From NCBI RefSeq assembly GCF_022489065.1, contig NZ_JAKVTW010000010.1:62001-126000 (forward strand): a stretch of DNA of 64,000 bases, in the 5' to 3' direction. How positions within the stretch are numbered: the stretch's first letter is position 1; each line of letters opens with the position of its first letter. The translations under genes were made by a program, and so were the position numbers. Under the pieces are notes generated by a model, which had not been told where the DNA came from, made no database searches, and was given only the letters and a program-made list of their open reading frames with translations. This document shows positions 33,905-41,310 of the stretch, in pieces. The DNA comes from Vreelandella neptunia (GTDB taxonomy: Bacteria; Pseudomonadota; Gammaproteobacteria; Pseudomonadales; Halomonadaceae).

Positions 33905-35407
33905 CTAGTGATTCTTCTCCAGCGCCAAATGATTGTCTATTTCTTTTATCTTGTCTTCCGTGTGGTGATTGACATAAAGCACCGTGGTCTCTTTCCCTGC
34001 ACAAATTTTCTCAATAAGCGCTAGCACCAGTTGGCGGTTCATATCGTCCAGGCCCAGGCAAGGCTCGTCTAGAATCAGCAGCGGCGGGTGTTTCACCATG
34101 GCGCGGGCGATTAGTAGCAGACGCTGGTCGCCATAGGAGAGTTTGTTAAAGGGCTGATCGGAGCGCTCTTGCATGCCCAGTAGCTCGAGCCACTGGTCGG
34201 CGATTTTTTTCTGATGATCGGTGGATTTTGTGTACACGCCGATGCTGTCGTAGAAGCCGGAAATAATCACGTTTTTGCAGCTGGTGCTGACTCGATATTC
34301 CCACTGCAGGGCGGTGGAAACATAGCCGATAAACTGCTTGATCTGCCAGATGCTTTCGCCGTTACCGCGCTGGAAGCCAAACACGAAAATATCGTTGGTA
34401 TAGCACTGGGGATGATCCCCTGTGATCAAGGATAAGACGCCTGTTTTACCGCTACCGTTAGGGCCGCTCAATTGCCAGTGCTGGCCCTGCTCAATCGTCC
34501 AGTCGAGCTTATCGACAATCACGGTATCGCCGTATTGGATCGTCGCTTGCTTGAGTTTCACTAACGGCTGGCTGGGATCGAGGGCGGGTAATTTAGTGGC
34601 TGGATCGGCCTCGGGCACGCTTAGATCGGTGGTTTTCAAATGCAGCAATTGGTACAACTCATTAAAGGCGGCTTCATCCTGACGCTCTACCGTGAATGCT
34701 AATCGCCCACTATCTCCCCGCTTCTTATCCCCTCTCTTTTTCTCCAAGCGCTCTTTATCCGAACGATCTTTATCCAGGTAGGCCACATGGGTGATGAAGT
34801 CCGGCATTTCATCGAAGCGGTTCAGCACCAACACCATGGGAACGGTGTCGATGATGGAGGCGAGATGGGCTTGCAGCATGGCGAGGGTGTCGACGTCCAA
34901 ACCATCAAACGGCTCGTCTAAAATCAGCAAGTCCGGCTTGCTCGACAGAGCGCGAATCAGCATGACTTTGCGGGTTTCGCCAGTGGAGAGCTTACGAAAA
35001 GCACGGTCGAGTAGCTTGGTCAGCCCGAACTTTTCGACCAGGTCGCTTGCGAGTTCAGGGTCTTGGCACTGCTCGAAAATCATTTCACTAACGGGTGTGC
35101 CGAGTGAAATGACATCCATGATATCGGCATCGTCTTTTTTCAGCTCTTTGGCGATGAGTTCGGCTTGCGCTTCGAAGGAGACCAGTCCAACGTTTTTGGG
35201 AAGCCCTTGAACCGTGCCTGCTTCAATTTTGCCAACGCCCGCCAGCGCCGCCGCCAGGGCCGATTTGCCTGCGCCATTGGTGCCAGTGATGACCCAATGC
35301 TGGTGGGGTTCGATGATCCAATCAATCTCGCTTAGGGTGAAGCGATCATCAAAACTGATTGTCGCTTTGTTTAGCTGAATACGCTCTAAGCGGCTTGAAG
35401 GCTCCAT
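33905..35407 (-). CDS. modF: ModF-like double ATPase (molybdate-associated ABC protein)
   Basis: 500 residues with two ABC cassettes. First: Walker A GTNGAGKSA, signature LSTGETRKVMLIRALS, Walker B LLILDEPFDGLD. Second: GPNGSGKTG, LSYGDQRLLLIARAMVK, LLILDEPCLGLDDMNR. No membrane domain is present, as in ModF of E. coli (490 residues). A charged insert rich in D, K, R and E (about residues 220-245) separates the halves. ModF lies beside modABC in enterobacteria and its role is unclear; here it is 16 kb from modABC. A general ABC-F identity is less likely because the linker and signatures match ModF better. Confidence 0.82.
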   Translation of the reverse strand: MEPSSRLERIQLNKATISFDDRFTLSEIDWIIEPHQHWVITGTNGAGKSALAAALAGVGKIEAGTVQGLPKNVGLVSFEAQAELIAKELKKDDADIMDVISLGTPVSEMIFEQCQDPELASDLVEKFGLTKLLDRAFRKLSTGETRKVMLIRALSSKPDLLILDEPFDGLDVDTLAMLQAHLASIIDTVPMVLVLNRFDEMPDFITHVAYLDKDRSDKERLEKKRGDKKRGDSGRLAFTVERQDEAAFNELYQLLHLKTTDLSVPEADPATKLPALDPSQPLVKLKQATIQYGDTVIVDKLDWTIEQGQHWQLSGPNGSGKTGVLSLITGDHPQCYTNDIFVFGFQRGNGESIWQIKQFIGYVSTALQWEYRVSTSCKNVIISGFYDSIGVYTKSTDHQKKIADQWLELLGMQERSDQPFNKLSYGDQRLLLIARAMVKHPPLLILDEPCLGLDDMNRQLVLALIEKICAGKETTVLYVNHHTEDKIKEIDNHLALEKNH

Positions 35408-35457
35408 CAGTGTGTTCCTTATTGTTTGGAAAAGTCAGTGTTCGCATGAAATAAGAC

Positions 35458-35495
35458 AAAAAGCCGAGAATATCGTGGCGATATCTCGGCTTTTT
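35458..35495 (-). terminator. intrinsic terminator between ilvC and modF
   Basis: GCCGAG/CTCGGC extended by ATATCG/CGATAT with one bulged base forms a long stem, flanked by A-runs and T-runs, so it can act in both directions. It ends the ilvC transcript 50 bases after its stop. Confidence 0.9.
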
Positions 35496-35544
35496 AGATG
35501 ACTTAACGGTCTATTCTTTGACGAGCCATCATTTAATCAGCCGA

Positions 35545-37017
35545 TTAAATGATTTTCTTCATGTCCGCCATGTGGCCACGTAGCACGGCGCCAACGGCTT
35601 CAACCGGGTGGGCGCGGAGAGCATCGTTAACTTCGATCAAACGGGCGTTATCAACGCCGTTGTCGTCAACGTCCAGGCCTTTACCGATAACATCGGATTT
35701 GATGCCTTTCATAAAGTCAGCCAGTAGCGGCACACAAGCGTGGTTGTAGAGGTAGCAACCGTATTCCGCTGTGTCAGAGATCGTCGCGTTCATCTCGTAA
35801 AGTTTCTTACGCGCGATAGTGTTGGCGATCAGCGGCGTTTCGTGGAGAGACTCATAGTAAGCAGACTCGGCGATGATGCCAGCGGCTGTCATGGTTTCGA
35901 AAGCAAGCTCAACGCCCGCTTTAACCATCGCCACCATCAAGATGCCGTTATCGAAGTACTCCTGTTCCGTAATTTCTACGTTACCAGCAGGTGTTTTCTC
36001 GAAGTCGGTTTCTGCGGTTTCGGCACGCCATTTGTGCAGGTTAGCGTCATCGTTCGCCCAGTCTTCCATCATCGTGTGCGAGAAGTGGCCGCTCATGATG
36101 TCGTCCTGGTGCTTGTTGTAAAGCGGACGCATGATCTCTTTCAGCTCTTCAGCAAGATCAAAGGCTTTGATCTTAGCCGGGTTAGAAAGACGATCCAGCA
36201 TGTTGGTCACGCCGCCGTATTTCAGTGCTTCCGTGATGTTTTCCCAGCCGTACTGAATCAGTTTAGAGGCGTAGCCAGGCTCGACGCCCTCTTCGATCAT
36301 TTTGTTGAAGCAGAGGATAGAACCGGTTTGCAGCATGCCGCAAAGGATCGTCTGCTCACCCATCAGGTCGGATTTAACTTCCGCAATGAAAGAGGACATC
36401 AATACGCCAGCTTTGTGGCCGCCAGTACCCACTGCGTAGGCTTTTGCCAGGGCTAGGCCTTCGCCTTTAGGGTCATTGGCTTCGTGAACAGCGATCAAGG
36501 TGGGAACACCGAAACCACGCACGTATTCAGCGCGAACTTCAGAACCTGGGCACTTAGGTGCCACCATGATGACGGTCAAGTCTTCACGGACTTTCATGCC
36601 CTCTTCTACGATGTTGAAGCCGTGGGAGTAAGAGAGGCAAGCGCCCTCTTTCATCAACGGCATTACCGCCGTTACAACAGACGAGTGCTGCTTATCGGGC
36701 GTTAGGTTCAACACAACGTCTGCCGTGGGGATCAACTCTTCATAAGTACCGACAACAAAGCCGTTCTCAGAGGCGTTCTTCCAGGATTGACGCTTTTGCT
36801 CAATGGCTTCTGGGCGCAGTGCGTAAGAGACGTCTAAGCCGCTGTCACGTAGGTTCAAACCTTGATTAAGGCCTTGGGCGCCACAACCGATAACGACCAT
36901 TTTTTTGCCTTTCAGCGCGTCTACGCCATCAGCAAATTCAGAGCTGTACATAAAACGGCATTTGGCGAGTTGTGCTAATTGCTCGCGGAGCGGCAGTGTA
37001 TTGAAGTAGTTAGCCAT
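35545..37017 (-). CDS. ilvC: ketol-acid reductoisomerase, long (class II) form
   Basis: About 490 residues, the enterobacterial long form. The start at 37017 gives [20 protein letters not shown], as in E. coli. The Rossmann motif is [16 protein letters not shown], and later [31 protein letters not shown] and two KARI knotted domains with metal-ligand Asp/Glu residues ([14 protein letters not shown]). It makes 2,3-dihydroxy-isovalerate in valine and isoleucine synthesis. It diverges from ilvY, which activates it. Its place in the middle of purine genes is unusual. Confidence 0.97.
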   Translation of the reverse strand: MANYFNTLPLREQLAQLAKCRFMYSSEFADGVDALKGKKMVVIGCGAQGLNQGLNLRDSGLDVSYALRPEAIEQKRQSWKNASENGFVVGTYEELIPTADVVLNLTPDKQHSSVVTAVMPLMKEGACLSYSHGFNIVEEGMKVREDLTVIMVAPKCPGSEVRAEYVRGFGVPTLIAVHEANDPKGEGLALAKAYAVGTGGHKAGVLMSSFIAEVKSDLMGEQTILCGMLQTGSILCFNKMIEEGVEPGYASKLIQYGWENITEALKYGGVTNMLDRLSNPAKIKAFDLAEELKEIMRPLYNKHQDDIMSGHFSHTMMEDWANDDANLHKWRAETAETDFEKTPAGNVEITEQEYFDNGILMVAMVKAGVELAFETMTAAGIIAESAYYESLHETPLIANTIARKKLYEMNATISDTAEYGCYLYNHACVPLLADFMKGIKSDVIGKGLDVDDNGVDNARLIEVNDALRAHPVEAVGAVLRGHMADMKKII

Positions 37018-37164
37018 CGTTAACATCCTAAGTATTTATGATCACAATATCGATGTGAGAGACACCGACACGAAAAAGAGAGACATAGCCGCTAAAAGTG
37101 CGATCCAGCGTCATGTAAGTAGGGACAATCTATACAAGTGTGACCATTTCTTAAATTGATATAT

Positions 37165-37192
37165 TTGCAACAGCATGTCCCTTTTTTTGCAA
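37165..37192. promoter_or_regulatory. paired TTGCAA boxes in the ilvC-ilvY promoter region
   Basis: Two TTGCAA palindromes (37165-37170 and 37187-37192) are spaced 22 bases apart between the divergent genes. That is a helical-phase spacing typical of tandem LysR-type sites, so they are candidate IlvY operators. Confidence 0.45.
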
Positions 37193-37213
37193 AACTCAAT
37201 TATGATTGCGTTT

Positions 37214-38092
37214 ATGAATTTTAAAATTTTGAAACAGTTTCTGGCCCTGGCAGAAACCCTGCATTTTGGGCGCGCCAGCGATGAGTGCTATATCAGCATT
37301 TCTGCTTTGTCACGCAACATTCGTCATTTAGAAGAGGAATTGGGTGTGTCGCTGTTTAACCGCGACAACCGCACCGTGGTGTTGACCCAGGAAGGGCAAA
37401 AATTTCTCAAGTACGCCCGCGATGCCAGCAGCCAATGGAATTTGATTCGTCATGAATTGACCGACAATTCTGATCAATTACGCGGTGAAATCAGCCTGTA
37501 TGGCTCCGTCACCGCCAGCTACAGTTTTTTGTACGAGCTACTGCGCCGCTTTCGCATTGCCTACCCGGTCATAGAAATCAAGTTGCGTACGGGCGATCCA
37601 GAACACGCTATTGCGCATGTTCTGGATGGTAAAGAGGATCTTAGCATTGCTGCCCAGCCTGCCAACCTGCCGCGTGGTTTGGCATTTAAACCCATCGCCA
37701 CGTCGCCTTTGCTATTTATTGCACCGCTTGAGCAGCAAGTGCCGAATGTGCCAACGAGCACGCCAACCACACCGCAAGAGTGGGCGAGTATCCCAATGAT
37801 TCTATCGGAGAGCGGTGTATCGAGAGCCCGTGTGGATGAATGGTTTCGCCAGCAAGACATCTCGCCGCGCATCTATGCACAAGTGACGGGTAATGAAGCT
37901 ATTGTGAGTATGGTGAGCTTGGGCTTTGGCATTGGCGTCGTGCCAAAAATTGTCCTCGACAACAGTCCCTTGGTGGATCGCATCCGCGTGCTCGACGTGA
38001 CGCCGGAACTGGAGCCCTACGATATTGGTTTGTTTACCTTAAAGAAAAACCTAAAAAATCCATTGGTCGACGCGTTTTGGCGCTTGATGTAA
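37214..38092 (+). CDS. ilvY: LysR-type activator of ilvC
   Basis: About 292 residues from the ATG at 37214, which aligns with the E. coli IlvY start. The HTH is FLALAETLHFGRASDECYISISALSRNIRHLEEELGVSLFNRDNRTVVLTQEG. The effector domain includes SVTASYSFLYELLRRF, VIEIKLRTGDPEHAI, and NEAIVSMVSLGFGIGVVPKIVLDNSP, close to IlvY. It should sense acetolactate/acetohydroxybutyrate and activate the divergent ilvC. Confidence 0.9.
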   Translation: MNFKILKQFLALAETLHFGRASDECYISISALSRNIRHLEEELGVSLFNRDNRTVVLTQEGQKFLKYARDASSQWNLIRHELTDNSDQLRGEISLYGSVTASYSFLYELLRRFRIAYPVIEIKLRTGDPEHAIAHVLDGKEDLSIAAQPANLPRGLAFKPIATSPLLFIAPLEQQVPNVPTSTPTTPQEWASIPMILSESGVSRARVDEWFRQQDISPRIYAQVTGNEAIVSMVSLGFGIGVVPKIVLDNSPLVDRIRVLDVTPELEPYDIGLFTLKKNLKNPLVDAFWRLM

Positions 38093-38143
38093 GCCCTTTT
38101 TAATAAGCCCCAGATGCTATTTTTTAGCGATCCGAAACCACCC

Positions 38144-38878
38144 TTACCCGCCAAATATCTGCTGCAAATCCGGCACGTTCTCTTCCTCTTCGACCATCGA
38201 TAGTGACGCTTCGATAGCTTTTAGGTGGCGGCTCATAAAGGCCTTGGCGCGCTCGCCGTTTCCTGCTTCCAGGTAGCCAATCAGATCGTCGTGGTCGTGG
38301 GATTCGCAGCCCAAATGACCACGGTGGCCGTAGACGGCCAAAATCAGCGATGAGCGCGAGCAGAGCCGCTCGACAAACTCTGCCAGTGTAGCGTTGCCTG
38401 AGAGCTGAGCGAGGCGCACGTGAAAGTCGGCCGATAGCCGGATAGCTACGCTCTGCTGGCCGCTACGTAGCGCTTGGCGCTCCTGACGGGCCATCTCGCG
38501 CAGTTCTGCTGCTTCCTTTTCGCCCATGCGCCGCGCCACATCGGGCATTAGCCCGCACTCAATTAATTGGCGGGCATCGAACACGTCCTTGGCTTCATCG
38601 GCGGTGGGCCGGGTAACGCTTGCGCCGCGGCGTGGAGTGAGCGTGACTAATTGCTCCAGCGCCAGACGCTGAAGGATTTTACGAATACCGGTGCGGCTAA
38701 TGCCAAATACGTCTGCCAGCGCATCTTCACGCAGCCGCGAACCGGGCTTCAAGCGCTGCTCGACAATCGCATCGCTCACGGCACGATAAATTGTCTCGTG
38801 GCGTTCATCGCCTTCTTTGCTCTCTTTGCCTTCTTTAACAGAAGCGCGCCGCTTTACCGGCGCCTGCGCATCACTCAT
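38144..38878 (-). CDS. GntR/FCD family regulator, probable purine-catabolism repressor
   Basis: 244 residues. After a basic N-terminus the winged HTH is DAIVEQRLKPGSRLREDALADVFGISRTGIRKILQRLALEQLVTLTPRRGASVT. The all-helical FCD ligand domain follows (about 95-225) with DARQLIECGLMPDVARRM and the metal-type histidines in DFHVRLAQLSGN. It is the last gene of the hiuH-puuD-gntR transcript. Sites TTGTATACAA, typical of FCD-GntR proteins, lie ahead of purine genes across the window, including its own operon. A truncated sister copy lies at 33748-33866. Confidence 0.88.
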   Translation of the reverse strand: MSDAQAPVKRRASVKEGKESKEGDERHETIYRAVSDAIVEQRLKPGSRLREDALADVFGISRTGIRKILQRLALEQLVTLTPRRGASVTRPTADEAKDVFDARQLIECGLMPDVARRMGEKEAAELREMARQERQALRSGQQSVAIRLSADFHVRLAQLSGNATLAEFVERLCSRSSLILAVYGHRGHLGCESHDHDDLIGYLEAGNGERAKAFMSRHLKAIEASLSMVEEEENVPDLQQIFGG

Positions 38879-38893
38879 AGCTGGCCTCTCTGA

Positions 38894-40096
38894 TCACTCC
38901 TCCCAAGCGGCAATGATATCGCGCTCTTCGTCACTCATGTTGGTCATATTGCCTAGCGGCATATATTGGCTGGCGACAACCTGTTGAATCTGCGCCTTAT
39001 GGCCCAGAATCTCATCCCAATTACCGAAAGCAAACCCTGCGGGCGGCGCTGAGAAACCAGCATGTTCAGGATCACGGGCATGGCACTGCACACAGTGCTG
39101 CTCTATCAACCCAGTGATTTGCGCCTGGTCTGGTCCTTCCATGCCGTCAGTGCCGCCCGGCGATGACGCACTGGGTGCGGCCACCCAAAACGCTAACAGA
39201 ATAAGCCCTACTCCAAAGGCGGGATACGCGGGTTGGGTTTTGCCTGCATGCATCAGGACAAAGAACTGACGGATCAAGGCACCGGCAAAAATAAACAGCA
39301 CCATCACAACCCATGCAAGCTCATGGGAGTAGATAAACGAGTAGTGATTACTCACCATCAACAGAACGACCGGCAGCGTGAAGTAGGTGTTATGCACCGA
39401 GCGCTGCTTGCCGCGCTTGCCATCCAGCGGGTTGGGCGCATCACCTGCTTTCATCGCCTTCACCATGCGGCGCTGGCCGGGAATGATCCAGAAGAAGACG
39501 TTCGCCGACATCGCCGTCGCCATCACCGCACCCGTGAGCAGGAAAGCGGCACGGCCGGTAAACATTTGCGTGCTTAGGTAGGCAACGATCACCATCATGA
39601 CCGCAACCGCCACACTGAGCAGGCCGTCACGATCCATATTGGGGCTAATGCGTTTGCACAGCTCGTTGTAAACCACCCAGCCGCCCAGCAAAAAGGCTAG
39701 CGCCAGCAAGTTAGCCTGCCAGCCTGTCAAGTTAGCGGCCCACTGCCACTCACTGTTGGGGTTGACCAGATAGAAGCCCGGATTGACCATATACAGAATA
39801 ACGAACAGCGCAAAACCGGAAAGCCAGGTGGTGTAGGCTTTCCAGAACGACCAGTGCAGATCATTGGGCAGTTTGGCAGGTGCCGTGGCGTACTTCTGGT
39901 TGTGGTAGAAACCACCGCCATGTACCGACCACATTTCGCCAAACACGCCCTTGTCGCGGTCTTCCTCCGCCTTTGGCGTGCGCAGGCTGTTATCCAGCAT
40001 GACAAAGTAGATCGACTCACCGATCCAGGCGATCGCCGCAATCACGTGCAGCCAGCGCAATAATAGGTTAACAAAATCAATAATATAAGCTTGCAT
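38894..40096 (-). CDS. puuD: membrane-bound cytochrome-c urate oxidase
   Basis: 400 residues. About eight to nine helices form the PuuD urate-oxidase domain (NLLLRWLHVIAAIAWIGESIYFVMLDNSL, GEMWSVHGGGFYHNQKY, LHWSFWKAYTTWLSG). A C-terminal cytochrome c domain has CVQCH at 335-339 with a distal Met in QYMPLGNMT (Met about 379). It oxidises urate to 5-hydroxyisourate and sends electrons to the respiratory chain rather than to O2 directly, so no H2O2 is made. It lies between hiuH and gntR in one operon. Confidence 0.95.
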   Translation of the reverse strand: MQAYIIDFVNLLLRWLHVIAAIAWIGESIYFVMLDNSLRTPKAEEDRDKGVFGEMWSVHGGGFYHNQKYATAPAKLPNDLHWSFWKAYTTWLSGFALFVILYMVNPGFYLVNPNSEWQWAANLTGWQANLLALAFLLGGWVVYNELCKRISPNMDRDGLLSVAVAVMMVIVAYLSTQMFTGRAAFLLTGAVMATAMSANVFFWIIPGQRRMVKAMKAGDAPNPLDGKRGKQRSVHNTYFTLPVVLLMVSNHYSFIYSHELAWVVMVLFIFAGALIRQFFVLMHAGKTQPAYPAFGVGLILLAFWVAAPSASSPGGTDGMEGPDQAQITGLIEQHCVQCHARDPEHAGFSAPPAGFAFGNWDEILGHKAQIQQVVASQYMPLGNMTNMSDEERDIIAAWEE

Positions 40097-40107
40097 GCCC
40101 GGCCCTC

Positions 40108-40461
40108 TTAACTACCGCGGTAGGTTGAATAGCCATAGGGTGAAAGCAGCAGCGGCACGTGATAGTGCTGGCTGGCATCCGCGACGCCAAAGCGCAACGG
40201 AATAACATCTAAAAAGCGCGGCTCATTAGCTTCCACGCCTTGGGCGCGCAGGTAGTCACCGGCATAGAACACCAGCTCGTACTCCCCTGCCGTTAGTGCA
40301 TCTCCCTCTACAATGGGGGCATCGCAACGGCCGTCGCTATTGGTGATGACGGTACTCAGATGTTGGCGCTCATTATCTGTAAGGCGGAATACTTCAATAG
40401 TAATTCCCTGACCGGGCTGTCCTTTAGCGGTATCCAGTACGTGGGTGGTTAAACGTCCCAT
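40108..40461 (-). CDS. hiuH: 5-hydroxyisourate hydrolase (transthyretin-like)
   Basis: About 117 residues from the ATG at 40461, with AAGGAG 5 bases ahead. Conserved parts: RLTTHVLDTAKGQPGQG (catalytic His), a central GRCDAP, and the diagnostic C-terminal tetrapeptide YRGS, with HYHVPLLLSPYGYSTYRGS. It hydrolyses 5-hydroxyisourate from PuuD to OHCU. No signal peptide is seen, so it is cytoplasmic. It is the first gene of hiuH-puuD-gntR and diverges from uraD. Confidence 0.95.
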   Translation of the reverse strand: MGRLTTHVLDTAKGQPGQGITIEVFRLTDNERQHLSTVITNSDGRCDAPIVEGDALTAGEYELVFYAGDYLRAQGVEANEPRFLDVIPLRFGVADASQHYHVPLLLSPYGYSTYRGS

Positions 40462-40508
40462 AGCCACTCCTTATTGATAGCGTTTTATTGATAGCGTTGT
40501 TTGCATTA

Positions 40509-40526
40509 TTTGACCATTTGGTCAAA
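40509..40526. promoter_or_regulatory. RutR-type operator, perfect palindrome
   Basis: TTTGACCATTTGGTCAAA has 8-bp perfect arms and matches the published RutR consensus TTGACCA-NN-TGGTCAA exactly. It lies 48 bases ahead of hiuH and about 95 ahead of uraD. Confidence 0.7.
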
Positions 40527-40544
40527 GAGTACCTTTGATGCTAT

Positions 40545-40560
40545 TTATTGTATACAGTAA
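40545..40560. promoter_or_regulatory. GntR-type operator in the hiuH/uraD divergent promoter
   Basis: TTATTGTATACAGTAA is a 16-bp palindrome with one mismatched pair, carrying the TTGTATACA core. It lies between hiuH and uraD, 20 bases from the RutR-like site. Confidence 0.65.
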
Positions 40561-40621
40561 TTCCATCCTCGCACATTGTGAATCAACGACGCTTTAAAAT
40601 TGCCCGCTTAGGAGAGTGCCA

Positions 40622-41158
40622 GTGCCTACATCCAATCCATTACTGCTTTCACCCGCGCCTAGCAAGTGCAGCCTCGAGATGCTTACCCATCACTATGGGG
40701 ATGTTTATGAGCACTCACCTTGGGTAGCCGAAGCTGCTTGGCAGCATGGCCTGACTGAAGCCCATGACGCACCCGACGCTCTGGCCGAGCTTATGGGACT
40801 TATGCTGCAGCAGGCGAGTAGCGAACAGCAAATCAGAGTGATCCAGGCGCACCCTGACTTGGCAGGCAAAGCCGCCATGTCGGGTGAACTCACGCAAGAC
40901 TCAACCAGCGAACAGGCAGGTGCAGGGCTCGATCAGTGCAGCCCTGAGGAGTTTGCGCGCTTTGAATACCTCAATGAGACCTATAAGGAAAAATTTGGCT
41001 TTCCCTTTGTGATCGCGGTCAAAGGGCTAAATCGACACGCTATTTTGGCAGCCTTTGAAGAGCGACTGAACAACGACGCTGTGACGGAACGGCAAACGGC
41101 GATTGAGCAAATTATCCAGATTGCGCGCTTTCGTTTAGTGGCCCGAGCCGAGCAATAA
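40622..41158 (+). CDS. uraD: OHCU decarboxylase
   Basis: About 178 residues from the GTG at 40622, preferred to one at 40616 that overlaps the AGGAG ribosome site. Conserved parts: VYEHSPWVAEAAWQHG (with the catalytic His/Glu neighbourhood), RVIQAHPDLAGKAA, LTQDSTSEQAGAGLDQC and FPFVIAVKGLNRHAILAAFEERLNN. It decarboxylates OHCU to (S)-allantoin, completing the urate-to-allantoin set with PuuD and HiuH. Confidence 0.95.
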   Translation: MPTSNPLLLSPAPSKCSLEMLTHHYGDVYEHSPWVAEAAWQHGLTEAHDAPDALAELMGLMLQQASSEQQIRVIQAHPDLAGKAAMSGELTQDSTSEQAGAGLDQCSPEEFARFEYLNETYKEKFGFPFVIAVKGLNRHAILAAFEERLNNDAVTERQTAIEQIIQIARFRLVARAEQ

Positions 41159-41239
41159 ACAGCTACTCATAACCGCCGGGTAGCTCTCCAACGTTACATA
41201 TAGGTCGCTATTCGCCAAACGGGCTATTGCATTTATTTC

Positions 41240-41248
41240 TTGTATACA
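41240..41248. promoter_or_regulatory. weak GntR-type site upstream of the urate permease
   Basis: TTGTATACA matches 9 of 10 core positions of the TTGTATACAA site (next base C). It lies 63 bases before the permease start. Confidence 0.5.
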
Positions 41249-41310
41249 CTTTTATTAGTTAATGGATGCAAGAAGTAAACAGTGCCACTCACAGCGAATA
41301 AAGGCTCTTT

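Noticed and set aside
33821..34024. 67-codon frame across the gntR remnant and the modF end
   Set aside because: It is antisense to both the gntR fragment and modF, and joins unrelated sequence.
35740..36456. 238-codon open frame on the plus strand inside ilvC
   Set aside because: It is the reverse-strand shadow of the well-conserved ilvC gene, with no ribosome site and no family resemblance.
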